Shown piece by piece: positions 1 through 11,735 of a stretch of 64,000 nucleotides of DNA. Position numbers and translations under genes: made by a program. The DNA lies in the NCBI GenBank assembly GCA_012295275.1, contig CM022669.1, forward strand, positions 10,005,989 to 10,069,988, read 5' to 3'. The notes beneath the pieces were generated by a model. That model was not told the DNA's origin. It was given only the letters and a program-made list of their open reading frames with translations, and did no database searches. Every line of letters begins with the position of its first letter. The first letter of the stretch is position 1. The DNA is from Chrysomallon squamiferum. Taxonomy: Eukaryota; Mollusca; Gastropoda; Neomphalida; Peltospiridae.

Positions 1-440
<440 letters not shown>

Positions 441-1399
441 ATTGGGTTTTTGTTCTTTTGTAACATTACATTCAAAGGGGGAACGTTCCGGTCTATCGAA
501 TTTCAAAAAAGAGGGAAAGACGATCAGATGAATCAGCCGTTTTACTGATACCCACATTATTTAAATAACACTCTACTTAGTAACAGAAGACCGTACAAAT
601 TTTCACATCTGTTAATCTTTATTTCTGTCTGTCTACCTCTATCTCTCTCTCTAATTAAGAATCAGCTTTATCCTTCGAAGGTAAGAATGTCTCGAAGCAG
701 CGATGCTATGATGAAGTTGATATTTTAAGACATAAATCAGTTACGTGTTTTATTCTGTAATCTTAAGTTATACAGACAATTCAAATAACTGTTTTATTTC
801 TCAGCTCACCGCCCTCGACAGTAGTAGATTCATGGATATTAATTTACTTTAGAACAAAATAATATTTTAAATAAAACAATTTATTTGCATTTTTTTGTAA
901 TGAAATATGATTTTAAAATGTTTTTTTAAGATATTAATCAGCAAATAAATATTAAAGGAATAACTTACAGCAGTATATATATATATATATATATGTAAAT
1001 AATAAGTGATTTATCGAAATAAATACAGTTCCGTCCCAAAACACTATATTTAGCCATCATATATTGCAGCTAAGTCCAGGATATATATGTGTGTGTGTGT
1101 GTCTCTCTCTCTGTGTGTATTTGTGTTTATTTGTTAGAGACAATGTGTTTTTGTTCTTGAAGAACGTTTTTGTGGAAGATTTTTCTTTGAAATAAATTAT
1201 CCATTATTTGTATTTACCTTTACAACAATTGATCTAAATCAGTGATGGATCTTTCAAAACAGTCAGTGTATCGAAAAAATTATTTTGAAAAGAAACGAAA
1301 ATGTGTAGGTTGCCCGATTTTACGCACTGTTTGTAACACACACACACGCACACATACAAACACACGCACACACACACACTCACGCATATATCTATATAT
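441..1399. other. Intergenic, no gene recognised
   Basis: AT-rich sequence with short (TA)n near 975-995, (TG)n/(TC)n near 1087-1115 and a (CA)-rich tract near 1336-1382. No conserved protein segment or RNA gene was recognised on either strand. Confidence 0.6.
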
Positions 1400-2775
1400 A
1401 ACTAAATAAATAAAAAGTGATTGAATAAAAGAATGAATGAATGAATTGATAAATGTGAATGAATGAATGAATAAATAAATAAATAGTTAAATAAATGATA
1501 GAATGAATTAATAAATTTTAAATAAGTGATAGAATGAATAAATAAATAAATAAATATTCAAATAAGTGATAGAATGAATTAACAAATAAATAAATAGTTA
1601 AATAAGTGGTAGAATAAATTCTGAATATATAAATAAATAGATAAATAAGTCATAGAATGAATTAATAAATAAATAGTCAAATAAGTGATAGAATGAATTA
1701 ACAAATAAATAAATAGATACATAAGTGATAGAAAATGAATAAATAAACAAATGGTTAATAAATGTAAGAATGAATTAATGAATAAATAAATATTCAAATA
1801 AGTGAGAAAATGAATAAATAAATAAATAGTCAAATCAGTGATAGAATGAATTAATAAATAAATAAATTCTTATATGTTATATAACGAATTAATTAAACAA
1901 ATAATTAAATAAGTGATGGAATGAATTAACAAATAAATAAATTCTTATATAAGTGATAGAACGAATTAATAAATAAACAAATAGTTAAATAAGTGATAGA
2001 ATGAATAAATAAATAAATAGATAAATAAGTGATAGAATGAATGAATAAATAAATAAATAGTCAAATAAGTGATAGAATGAATTAACAAATAAATAAATAG
2101 TTAAATAAGTGATTGAATGAATAAATAAATAAATAGATAAATAAGTGATAGAATGAATTAATAAATAAATAGTCAAATAAGTGATAGAATGAATAAATAA
2201 ATAAATAGTCAAAGAATTGATAGAATGAATAAATAAATAAATATTCAAATAAGTGATAGAACGAATAAATAAATAGATACATAAGTGATAGAATGAATGA
2301 ATAAATAAACAAATGGTTAATAAATGAAAGAATGAATGAATGAATAAATAAACAAATGGTTAATAAATGAAAGAATGAATGAATAAATAAATAAATATTC
2401 AAATAAATGAGAGAAGAAATAAATAAATAGACAAATCAGTGATGGAATGAATTTAAATAAATTAATTAATTCTTATATAAGCTATATAACGAATTAATAA
2501 ATAAACAAATGGTTAAATAAGTGATAGAATGAATTAATAAATAAATTTTAAATAAGTGATAGAATAAATAAATAAATAGATAAATAAGTGACAGAATGAA
2601 TAAATAAATAGTCAAATAAGTGATAGAATGAATTAACAAATAAATAAACAGTTAAATAAGTGATAGAATGAATAAATAAATAAATAGACAAATAAGTGAT
2701 ACAATGAATAAATAAATAAATAAATAGTCAATTGATAGAATGAACAAATAAATAAATACATTTTTAAATAAGTGA
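1400..2775. repeat. A/T-rich minisatellite, ~36-42 bp degenerate unit
   Basis: Many imperfect copies of a unit built from AAGTGATAGAATGAAT followed by AATAAATAAATAG and a short TCAAATA or TTAAATA spacer. Unit length varies because the AAAT core expands and contracts. The minus-strand open frames here (runs of YLFIHSITYL) only translate the repeat. A related stretch in opposite orientation lies at 4950-5115. Confidence 0.9.
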
Positions 2776-3355
2776 GATATATATATATATATATTCTGAA
2801 AAAAAACCCTAGTTTTAAAGGATTATTTCCAAAACCAACCTTCAGCAGGAACCCAAAATCAAGCTGCAGACGCTTTAACTGTTATTATTACTGATTTTTG
2901 CTATGGCTATCGAAAATAAACTTCCTTCTTTGTCCTGTTTATTCAATATTAAACAAGAGCTTCTTTAGATGACCTACCCAACTGCGACCACTCGAATTTG
3001 TATCAAATATCACAAGAACATTATACTCATCAACAAAAGAAAATGCTCTGCAACTAACGAAATAGGCATATTATGTGGATAGTTTTATTAATTGTTTGTT
3101 TTCTTCCAGTTTCATTCATCACTACTTTATGGAAATACTTTTATTTATTAAATATAAATTGAGTATGCAGATACGTGTGTTTGTGTGTGTATTCATGTAC
3201 ACCTGTTTGCGTTATTTAAGTATGTACGTATGTATGTATACACAATTTATATTTAAAAAATAAAACTATTTCCATTTGTCCCGCAATAGATTCGCTCCTA
3301 CATATACAATAAATCCTAAATTTCCGTATCTATTTGATTTACGAAATAATCCTAT
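2776..3355. other. 3' flank of the galactosyltransferase-like gene
   Basis: Unique AT-rich sequence with no gene recognised. As the gene at 3356-4465 reads leftwards, its 3' UTR should lie here. TTTATT (AATAAA on the minus strand) occurs several times, but none can be picked as the true poly(A) signal. Confidence 0.4.
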
Positions 3356-4465
3356 TTAAACGTAGCACAAAGCTGGGTTCTTCACTCTGTTCCAGATCTC
3401 GTACATCGTTTTACCAAAAATCTGCTGTGAGACTATTACACTGCCTGTTACAAGTTCGCACGGTGTCGCAGGCTTGAACAAAAAATATTCCTTATTGATT
3501 TTCAGACCGACATGCCTGATATTAAATATTTTCGCTAGAATACCCGTTATTTCTACGTCCTCGATGTTCACGTACGGCATGTGCTCCGACACCGCTAAAA
3601 TCTTCATGGCAACGTCAAAAGGCATGAAGTAACAATTGCCCTTGACGTGCGGAGGGTATATTGGAGCGGGATAAGCCTGTTCTGAAACTTTACATTTTGC
3701 TTTTCGACTGACTTTGTCCGAGAGAAACATCGGTCCAAATATTTTGTTTTCCCATTTGTTGTTTCGTATCAAGGTGACGAATTCTGGAATCTTTACGTAC
3801 GTGTCTTCATCCACTTTCATGATGTATTTCGCGTTCGAGCAAAATTGCTTGACCCACTTAAAAGCCATAAGAACTTTGAGTGTCAGGTTGAAATAGGCCT
3901 CGTTAAAATCCGTTATTACGATGTCCTTTTTTATATCGGCTTCGCTGGCAACAGCAGAATTGAGAGTCGTGTTTTCGTTGATTCCTAAAACAAAGAATAC
4001 TCTGACGGGTAACACTTGACTGGAATTCGGCCATTTCAGACCGCGAGAAACACTACCCCATGTATCCCGAATAGCCTGCCTTTGTGACGTCATATGATGC
4101 AATGACATCACCATGACAACCAGAAGAGTATCAGGGTTGCAATGTGTTGGTGATATTGTTAAAATCTTGTAATTCAGAGGAACAATTTTGGTTTTGTTGG
4201 GTTTGAAATACCACTGATATTTCAGTAAAACAGGATCTCCGTAAAAATTGGTTGGCGAGAATGCTCCCTGAATGGGTAAAGCAGATATATTTAGTATTTG
4301 TTTTTCTTCCAGGAATGAGAGGGTGATGTCATTTGGTTTTTGCAGAAAATCAGCAAGTTTTGTAGGTTTCTTTCTCTTGGTGATGTATAGTTCGAAAGTC
4401 AAAAAGATCAATGAGAATAACATTAACAACAGAACTAACGGCTTTCGTGACAGCCTGCGTCTCAT
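3356..4465 (-). CDS. Beta-1,3-galactosyltransferase-like protein (GT31 family)
   Basis: The coding sequence predicts 369 residues. A basic N-terminus (MRRRLSRK) precedes one hydrophobic segment at about residues 9-28 and a luminal domain, the type II topology of Golgi glycosyltransferases. GT31 landmarks appear in order: RQAIRDTWG near residue 130, VFFVLGI, DFNEAYFNLTLK, the metal-binding region KVDED (a DxD-type motif), and NIEDVEITG near the C-terminus. The family transfers galactose or GlcNAc from UDP-sugar in beta-1,3 linkage; acceptor and donor cannot be read from sequence. I start at 4465 because TTTATTTCAG directly precedes this ATG on the minus strand, a typical 3' splice site, so a 5' non-coding exon probably lies upstream. 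The frame stays open 24 codons further, but that part is intron-like. Single coding exon, as in many GT31 genes. Confidence 0.88.
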   Translation of the reverse strand: MRRRLSRKPLVLLLMLFSLIFLTFELYITKRKKPTKLADFLQKPNDITLSFLEEKQILNISALPIQGAFSPTNFYGDPVLLKYQWYFKPNKTKIVPLNYKILTISPTHCNPDTLLVVMVMSLHHMTSQRQAIRDTWGSVSRGLKWPNSSQVLPVRVFFVLGINENTTLNSAVASEADIKKDIVITDFNEAYFNLTLKVLMAFKWVKQFCSNAKYIMKVDEDTYVKIPEFVTLIRNNKWENKIFGPMFLSDKVSRKAKCKVSEQAYPAPIYPPHVKGNCYFMPFDVAMKILAVSEHMPYVNIEDVEITGILAKIFNIRHVGLKINKEYFLFKPATPCELVTGSVIVSQQIFGKTMYEIWNRVKNPALCYV

Positions 4466-4949
4466 CTGAAATAAATACAAGTAAACATAATTATCAGTTA
4501 AACGGAAATTTATTGTGTGTCTATATGTATACATCATTATTTGTGTTCATATATATATATATATATATATATATACCTGTTTTTGTATGTTGTTATGTAT
4601 GTATGTATGTACGGGGCAACGTGGGAGAAATACTCGCCACATTTTACTAAACCTCATTTTACTTAATCCAAGGTGAAGTTCTAAGTCGTCTTAATCGCTT
4701 TCAGTTACCAAGGAGCTAGTATGAACATTATTGATTTGATTGATTGTTTTCTCTGAACATTTTTAATGACAACAAACACAAATCTTTTTCAATACGACCG
4801 AGTATCATTTTTGTTCTTCACAAAACCTCAGTTCTAACTAAAGTTTCTTAGTAGTCTAGAGAAGGCGCTTTTCCGTAGTTTTTGACTCTAGTTTGAACCC
4901 TGATGTATGTAGTATGTACATTCTATACCAAGCATATATACAGAATGAT
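4466..4949. other. Upstream intron/flank of the GT31 gene
   Basis: Begins with the presumed acceptor polypyrimidine tract (minus strand), then a (TA)n tract near 4550-4575 and a TATG-rich stretch near 4585-4610. The upstream exon itself could not be located. Confidence 0.4.
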
Positions 4950-5115
4950 AAAATATATATTTATTTATTTATTCATTCTATCGATGATTTAACTATTTGT
5001 TTATTAATGCATCGTATCACTTATTTATCTATTAATTATTTCATTTATTTATTCTATCACTTTTTGTTATTTGATTTATGTATTTATTTATTTGTTTATT
5101 TAAACCAGTTTTTAA
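4950..5115. repeat. Inverted relative of the 1.4-2.8 kb minisatellite
   Basis: TTTATTTATTTATTCATTCTATC and related phrases here are the reverse complement of the unit at 1400-2775. Only a few degenerate copies are present. Confidence 0.6.
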
Positions 5116-5169
5116 AATGATACTAAGTTGCTGGAATATCTGTACTTTATCCTCTGTAAATACTGCGAA

Positions 5170-5288
5170 AATACATACAAGAATGTTTATTATTTATTCT
5201 GTACATTTCATAATGTAAAGAAGAAAAATAAGAGGAAAGAAAAAGTACGTTTTCCTTCGCATATAATGTCATGTCACCTTTCTAATAA

Positions 5289-5375
<87 letters not shown>

Positions 5376-5640
5376 AAATGCTCATAAAATAGGGTGCTAT
5401 AATTTAAGCATATCATTTATTCTCGTTAAATATTTAAATCTATTTACTTTCCTAGTAATTTCATGGTGTATGAATATTTTTTTTGTATCTGACAATGTAA
5501 ATGATTTTAGTGTTATTTATTAAAACATTTCAGTCAATATACATTTCTATATTTATCTTTTAATTCCCTTATTGACTGGCTCAGAAAATGTTTTCGATTT
5601 GTTAATTTTCTGATACAGTAATCGCACTTCAAAATACATA
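5170..5640. repeat. Dispersed repeat copy B carrying a (GA)n tract
   Basis: Second copy of the block at 1-440, same orientation and same order of landmarks on both sides of the (GA)n tract at about 5293-5374. Copy A has a (TG)n tract before the GA run and copy B does not. Confidence 0.65.
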
Positions 5641-5679
5641 CCTTATAAGGAGATGAAAAAAGTTCATCATCCTCATGAT

Positions 5680-5965
5680 GCCGATATTGAAATACCAGTA
5701 TTATAACGGTATCATATATAACAAATCAGTATCAATACCGAGGAGACAATACCCCTATTGGAAGTGGGCCCATCTGCTTATATTTCCTTATATATCACAC
5801 ACACACGCGCGCGCGCGTAAACATTGCAGTAATTGTTCTTGTAAGAATTGGTTAAATATTACAATAATATTATATAATTAAAAAACATAATTTTGTTAAT
5901 ACCGGTACGAATATGGGTATTATCGATATTAATACCAATACTGGAAAATTCGATATTATAACATC
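5680..5965. repeat. Degenerate ATACCGGTAT-like short repeats
   Basis: Variants of GATATTNAATACC and its complement recur at about 5688-5745 and 5895-5955, including AATACCGGTACG and AATACCAATACTGG. Between them lie (CA/CG)n near 5797-5818 and plain AT-rich sequence. Confidence 0.4.
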
Positions 5966-6110
5966 ATTAAGACATACACATAAATATGAACATACATACA
6001 TGCATACATACATGCATACACAGACACATATACACACACATTTATATACATACACATACATACATTCATACATACATACATACATACATAACATACATAC
6101 ACACAAATAT
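5966..6110. repeat. (CATA)n/(CA)n-rich microsatellite
   Basis: CATA, CACA and TACA units repeated over about 140 bp. The YTHTYIHT-type open frames on both strands come from this repeat. Confidence 0.85.
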
Positions 6111-6560
6111 ACATATTTTTTTCAGTTTAAAACTATCAGTGATTACTTTCGAGATAAGATTTAGTTTCAGAATAAACCACAACTTTTAACTAGAGAAAAT
6201 CAACATGTGCAGGACAAATATAGATAACAACAGTAAAGATAAAGTAACAAGGACTGGTCCAGTATATTGTCTTTTCTTTTTAAAACAGCTATTTTAAGGT
6301 AAGACAAAAAAAGTATTTATAAATTTACATGAACAAAAATAATTAATCATCTTTATTCACATGTATGTCTGAATATCTTGTGGTGGTTTGGATGGCTTAT
6401 TTATATTTGAAAGATCGTTTACTGTTCCATAACATGGAATTCTTTCATACCGGTTATTTGAGGCTATAATTTGCACCAAAATATGACGATACGGAATTTT
6501 CTTTGATGAAATATCCTTGATAAGCTCAGAATACTTTGTAACCGTCTACTCAGTTTGACA
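6111..6560. other. Unique AT-rich sequence, no gene recognised
   Basis: No simple repeat and no recognisable protein or RNA gene. Confidence 0.5.
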
Positions 6561-6564
6561 TTAT

Positions 6565-6698
6565 CATTGTTTTTTTTTTTTATTGTTGCTGTTGTTGTTC
6601 ATCTTTTGGGTAAGAATTTTTTTTTTTTTTTTTTTTTTGTGGGATTGTTGTTGTTGTTTTATTTTTATGGTTTATTTTTTTCTTTTTGGAGTATTGTA

Positions 6699-6749
<51 letters not shown>

Positions 6750-6825
6750 CATTATGAATTTGTTTTATTTTTATTATTATTATTTTTTTTTTAATTATTA
6801 TTATTATTTTTATTATTATTATTTT
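6565..6825. repeat. T-rich and (ATT)n arrays
   Basis: Poly(T) runs near 6570 and 6617-6639, (ATT)n at about 6703-6750, and interrupted ATT units to 6825. Confidence 0.9.
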
Positions 6826-7112
6826 AGTGAGGGATTAAGAGTGTAGTTTTGTCAAATAAATCGTTGAAATTCGACAAAACCTTTTCTTATTTCTAAACCA
6901 CTTGAACATAATCTACTGATCCAGGTGATTACCTCCCAGAACGAACTGTAGATTTGTTGTTCTTTTTTTTTTTTTTTTTTTTTTTTTTCTGTATGCATTT
7001 GTGAACTGACGGATATTACTACATTTCGAACAATGAGACCCTTTGTCATAAATAGATTTTATCATTTATGTATGCTCCGTAAGTTCTGGGGGTTAATCTT
7101 CAAATTTCTGAC

Positions 7113-7164
7113 CTGCAGTAAAAAATTCCCACGACCGTAGAAGGTGCAATTCCTGTTTCCATTG
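7113..7164 (-). other. Possible small exon, uncertain
   Basis: On the minus strand a 52-bp open block has TTCATGTAG before it and CTGCAG|GTCAG after it, both splice-like. Read in the open frame it gives a Cys-rich peptide (NGNRNCTFYGRGNFLL). No protein family was recognised and the intron phases to neighbouring blocks were not resolved. Confidence 0.2.
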
Positions 7165-7231
7165 CTACATGAACAGTCGTGAATAAACAGTTTTTGTTTA
7201 AAACAGATCTTTAAAATAATAAAAATAATTA

Positions 7232-7232
<1 letters not shown>

Positions 7233-7292
<60 letters not shown>

Positions 7293-7298
7293 TAAATC

Positions 7299-7358
<60 letters not shown>

Positions 7359-7372
7359 GTAATAATAATATT
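7233..7372. repeat. (TAA)n microsatellite
   Basis: About 45 TAA units, with a break near 7290-7300 (ATAAATCA). It starts directly downstream (minus strand) of a donor-like AAAAG|GTAAATA at 7376/7375. Confidence 0.95.
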
Positions 7373-7659
7373 TACCTTTTATAAATTTACTGAACTTCTC
7401 AAACGATTGCAATAAAATAATGGGGTTTTTTAAGTCTGTCACCTGTTAGCAATTAAAGACTTTTAGAATGAGTTGATAGTTCAGTGCTGCTTCCGATAAT
7501 AATGTTAAGAATTAAAATAACCAAAATTAATAAGTAACATTATTTTAAACTCCTGTCAGGGTATGTGTGTATATATGTATGTGTGTATGAGTGTTATGCC
7601 ATTATAAACAAATCAGTTTGAATGATCAGAATAACGATAATTACATTAAATTATATTAG

Positions 7660-7964
7660 TAATAGTATTAGTAGTAGGAGCAGCACACTAACAGTAGATT
7701 AGGAATAAGAATAAAAGTGATGGTAGTAGAAAAAAAGTATCCATAGTACTAATTGTAGCTGAAGAATTAGTTATAGTATAAAACTGCCAGTAGCTGTGGT
7801 ATCATTAGTAGAAGTAGCAGTGGTAGTAATGGTAGTAATAGTAGTTGTAGTGATTGTAGCAGTACTAGTGGTAGTAGTAGTAATAGTAGCAGTAATAATA
7901 ATAGTAATAGTAGTAGTGATAGTAATAGCAGAGATAGTAGTATAGTGATAGTAGTAGTAGTAGC

Positions 7965-8061
<97 letters not shown>

Positions 8062-8062
8062 T
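7660..8062. repeat. (TAG)n-rich trinucleotide array
   Basis: Degenerate TAG/TAA/CAG triplets from about 7660, becoming a pure (TAG)n run at about 7969-8061. The open frames over it are poly-Val and poly-Tyr translations of the repeat. Confidence 0.92.
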
Positions 8063-8066
8063 TTAC

Positions 8067-8114
8067 CTTGCAAACCAGTGCTGAAGCGACAGAAATTGTT
8101 TATGGCCGTTGTTT
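8067..8114 (-). other. Possible 48-bp exon, uncertain
   Basis: On the minus strand TTTGTATATAG precedes the block and CAAG|GTAAATAC follows it. One frame reads TTAINNFCRFSTGLQ. No family recognised, and the phase does not join the other nearby open block (about 8212-8249) without a stop. Confidence 0.18.
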
Positions 8115-8259
8115 CTATATACAAAGAAATGAATTAAAATTAAGATATTTTTGTTTTTCCTTAATCTGAATTGCTAAAAAATAAAACCAGAAAACCAAAA
8201 CAACTACCTTCTTAGTAATATGTGGATTCATAATATCGTAATCTCCTGCGAAGAAATAA

Positions 8260-9859
8260 ATTTTACATTGAAACAGATGTGCGAGATATATTTCAGTAGA
8301 AAACCGTTAAATTTATTGCTCAGACATCTGTTAGTCGTAAATAAGAAGGAAACACTTAAATTAAATTAATCCGAAGTAAAAAAAAAATATCTTTTGATTA
8401 TATAGTGTACATTAATTTATTATTCTAATTTATTACAGCAGAAATCAATTCAGGAAACGGTCTGATAATTTAATGCAGTTCTGTTGTTGTTGTTTTTTTT
8501 ATGACACAAAATCTTTGTGTTTCTAGCGATATCTGCCATTTTCGTTACTTTTCGTTTTGTAAGATAATAGAGTGAATTATATAATAACTATAACTGTAAA
8601 CTTCATTAAGTTTAAATCATTTGTGATAAAAGCTTTACATTATTTGCTATTAATCAACTGTTATTCTCAAACACGTGGAAAGTTAAATTACGTATGTGAT
8701 ATTTGGATACAATTTGTACCCGATTACTAACAAAGCGTTTCTCATTTAACTTTGTAATATAAGAGAACGGAATGTAGAAGATCTCTCTTAGGAACCCATT
8801 GCTGTATTTCTCATTCCAACTGGTGCTCTGTCTGGTTTAGCAAACCCCGCGCTATGTTCTTTCCTGTTTGTGGAATGGTGAAATAAACAATATCTTGCTA
8901 CTTTTCAGAAAGAGTAACTCTCATTTTCTAAGAAATGTAGACATGAACGAAATCGTCTCTGGGTTTGTGCGTGATAACAAAAATTAAAGTGTCTAAACTA
9001 TGCTTGACGATATACAGTTAGATTTACAGAATATGTTAAAGCAGTCTTGAAGTGAAAAAAGATTAAATTAATAAATAAATAAACAAATTTGAACAATATT
9101 ACAATTTTACAACATATTACAAAACAACTCTTTAAAGCGCCATTTGTTCAAATTCGCCATCCACGTATCTGTACGAAATGACGTCACCACAACCATGTAA
9201 ACAGTCACATGTAAGTCTTTACAAAATGTATCACTTTATATCTTCAAAGTTACATTTTAAATCGTTGAGCAATTAAATCGATTATGTTTGAAAATACGAA
9301 GCTTCTGAAACGATTAAATTAAATCGATATTGTACTATTCACCCGGTACAAATTAACTTGGTTATCTAACTTATCTAATAACAAATAATCTTGTTTAAAA
9401 TACGTTTTTTTTAGTCGTATGTTGTTTTCTTGTTTGTTTGTTTTGTTTTGTTTTGTTTTGTTTCAAGAGGAAAAAAGAGACTGCTAAATTTAGATATAGC
9501 TGCAGTTATTGCTCTCTCATTATTATTAATTATTGGTAGTAGTAGTAGCAGTGGAAATAACAGAAACATCTCATTATAGTTTTGTTGTTGTTTTCGTGTT
9601 ATTTGTTGTTATTTTTCATTTTTTCTTATTTATTTATTTCAGACTTTACCTTTTCAGCCCAGTTCCCTTCACTGACAACTAAAGAACCAGGACTGATATG
9701 GCTAAAACTGTATGATTTCAGAAACACATTTCTTTGTATGATTCGGTGTTATCGAAGAAAAATTAATTATGAAACTTGAATGGAAGACAAAGTATTTGTT
9801 TCTGCTGACTTTTCTTTTGATTTTCATAATTTTCATATATTTTATCATCACCCAGAGAC
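8260..9859. other. Intergenic, no gene recognised
   Basis: Unique AT-rich sequence with a TGACGTCA-like cAMP-response-type site at about 9179-9187 and a (TTTTG)n tract near 9440-9462. The open frame at 9582-9779 is short, T-rich at its start and resembles no family I know. Confidence 0.5.
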
Positions 9860-10110
9860 CCCGTAGAACATTTTCGTTTGAAATTGATTTATATTTTGAT
9901 GACGAACGTTAATTTCAGAAAAGAAAAGCCGCCATTTTGGAATATCGATCACGATTGTCAACACTGACTTTTATGATTTGAAATTATATTAGTGAATATT
10001 ACATTATGTGCATAATAAAAGCGAAATATATTTGTAAATCCTGTCTCGTTCACTTGTTTTTGTTTTTCCTTTTCATTAATTTTAAATAAAACAAAATATG
10101 TTCAATACAT
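9860..10110 (+). repeat. Possible relic of a third deiodinase-unit 3' flank
   Basis: The stretch ATTTTGATGACGAACGTT then AATTTCAGA (about 9893-9919) closely matches ATTTTGATGACAACATTT then AATTTCAGA downstream of deiodinase copy A (about 12940-12967), and the following (C)CGCC(A)TTTTGG and later TTTTAAATAAAA stretches also correspond. No deiodinase coding sequence was found upstream, so this may be a deleted third unit or an unrelated dispersed repeat. Confidence 0.35.
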
Positions 10111-10150
10111 ACCTCGAGGTTATTTGTAATTTAAGTTTCTAATATTAAAC

Positions 10151-10152
<2 letters not shown>

Positions 10153-10194
<42 letters not shown>
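10153..10194. repeat. (GT)n microsatellite
   Basis: About 20 GT units. Confidence 0.95.
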
Positions 10195-10195
<1 letters not shown>

Positions 10196-10783
10196 CATGC
10201 GCGCTGAACAACGCCATTTTAAATACGACTTTAAATGGGTTGTCATCCTGTCGCAGAATGTCATTATTATACACCTGTATAGGTGTATACTGAATAACTA
10301 TTTAATAAAATATTGTTCTTGTTTTTGTTTTCGTTTTTTTTTTTTTTTTCTTCATTTGATTTTCATCCGATATATTAAATAATTCGCACTGTAAAAACAT
10401 TCAAGTGTATTAGGTAGTGTATTAATTTGTACGTACCTCAGAGTGCGTTATAAAAACTACAAACTGAAATACAATGCTATTCATCTTCAACGGCATTGCT
10501 AGCACAACAAGCGTGCTGTTGGCAGTCACGATACATGGTTTGAATATACAATTACAGTGAATTACAAACTATACTTTCAGATAATTATATAATATTAATT
10601 TTAATGTATGGCACACACATATCGTGTAGTCATACAAATCCATGCAATTAATTTTAATAATACACAATTATGTATGCGTTTAATTTATATGTTTAGTGTA
10701 TAAAGCTTATATCATTTAGAGAAAACAAAAAATAAATGTTGTAATCAGTTAGCGATGGAACAGAGAAGATACCACCTCACATA

Positions 10784-11093
10784 TGCCAGCCAGATCGAAG
10801 AAGCATTTATTATTAAACCACTGCATGAACCAAGGCCGTCTTCGTCTATTGTAAATAACCTTGACTCTGAGTGAACAGCAACAGTTGTTTTCGTGCGTAT
10901 ACGACATAAGTTACGGGTCATTACCTCTAGCAGTTTCTTTTTTTGTTTATAATTTACGCATGTTAGTCAGTGGTCAGTGGTCACGAACTACGTAGTTTTG
11001 TTTACTGTCAGCGAGTACGGATTTTACTAGCTTGTTGTTGACAGGGAATGTATGTTATAGCTGGCATTCTGATGCACTGGTATCAGTGGTAAG
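10784..11093 (+). other. Deiodinase copy A: 5' non-coding exon/promoter block
   Basis: About 310 bp clearly similar to 13481-13788 upstream of copy B. Shared landmarks include CCAGCCAGATC, TTATTATTAAACCACTGCAT, GTTAGTCAGTGGTCAGTGG and a donor AAG|GTAAG at the 3' edge (exon end 11093). Unique sequence this conserved at the same place in both units, ending in a strong 5' splice site, is best read as the first exon and core promoter. The transcription start is not determined. The intron runs 11094-11722. Confidence 0.65.
10971..10983 (+). promoter_or_regulatory. DR1-type nuclear-receptor-like element, copy A
   Basis: TGGTCA-G-TGGTCA is a direct repeat of a near-consensus receptor half-site (AGGTCA) with 1-bp spacing. 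It is preserved at 13667-13679 in copy B. Binding is inference. Confidence 0.4.
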
Positions 11094-11431
11094 GTAAGTT
11101 AAATCAAATATTTTTAACAAACTATAAATATCAGCGAAAACTTGCATTCATTTTTCAAACAAATTACTGATTTTTGACAGATTTACGCCTTGTTCACCCG
11201 TGTTTTTCTGAATACAATTTGTACAAATGTTATAATGATTTTGTTGTCGTTTTTTTTTTACTTCGGAAACGATGATACTTACCTCCTTTGAGTTTAAAAA
11301 ACATAATAATAAAACTTTCAACAAATTGTTATTGTTGTTTTTGACATCCTGGTATTAAGAAAACACTGGATGATTTGACAAGCCAAAATAACATTAGATT
11401 TTATTATTATTATTATTATTACTATTATTAT

Positions 11432-11463
<32 letters not shown>

Positions 11464-11735
11464 TTTTCAGTTGTTACTCTTATTTTGTATTTGAAAAAAC
11501 GGCAGAACAAATGAAGCAAAATAATTATTGTTTTAGGACATCGGTAATTATAAATTAAAGCTATTTAGTTGGCTTAGCAATTTTCATTTGGTCTCTGTTA
11601 CCATCGAAAAACTGTGTGGACCATAAGAGTGGGTAAAACCTAGCGTATAGAGTGTACCAAATCAGATTTAAAAAAATATAGAGAATATACATTTTTTAAA
11701 TGCTGCTATTTGTGATTTTCAGAAACGGTATAACA

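Noticed and set aside
1579-2402. Several minus-strand open frames of 84-106 codons with YLFIHS repeats
   Set aside because: They are translations of the A/T minisatellite, in more than one frame at once.
11700-11735. Upstream in-frame ATG for deiodinase copy A
   Set aside because: It lies before the acceptor GTGATTTTCAG (ends 11722), so it is intronic; copy B has no counterpart.
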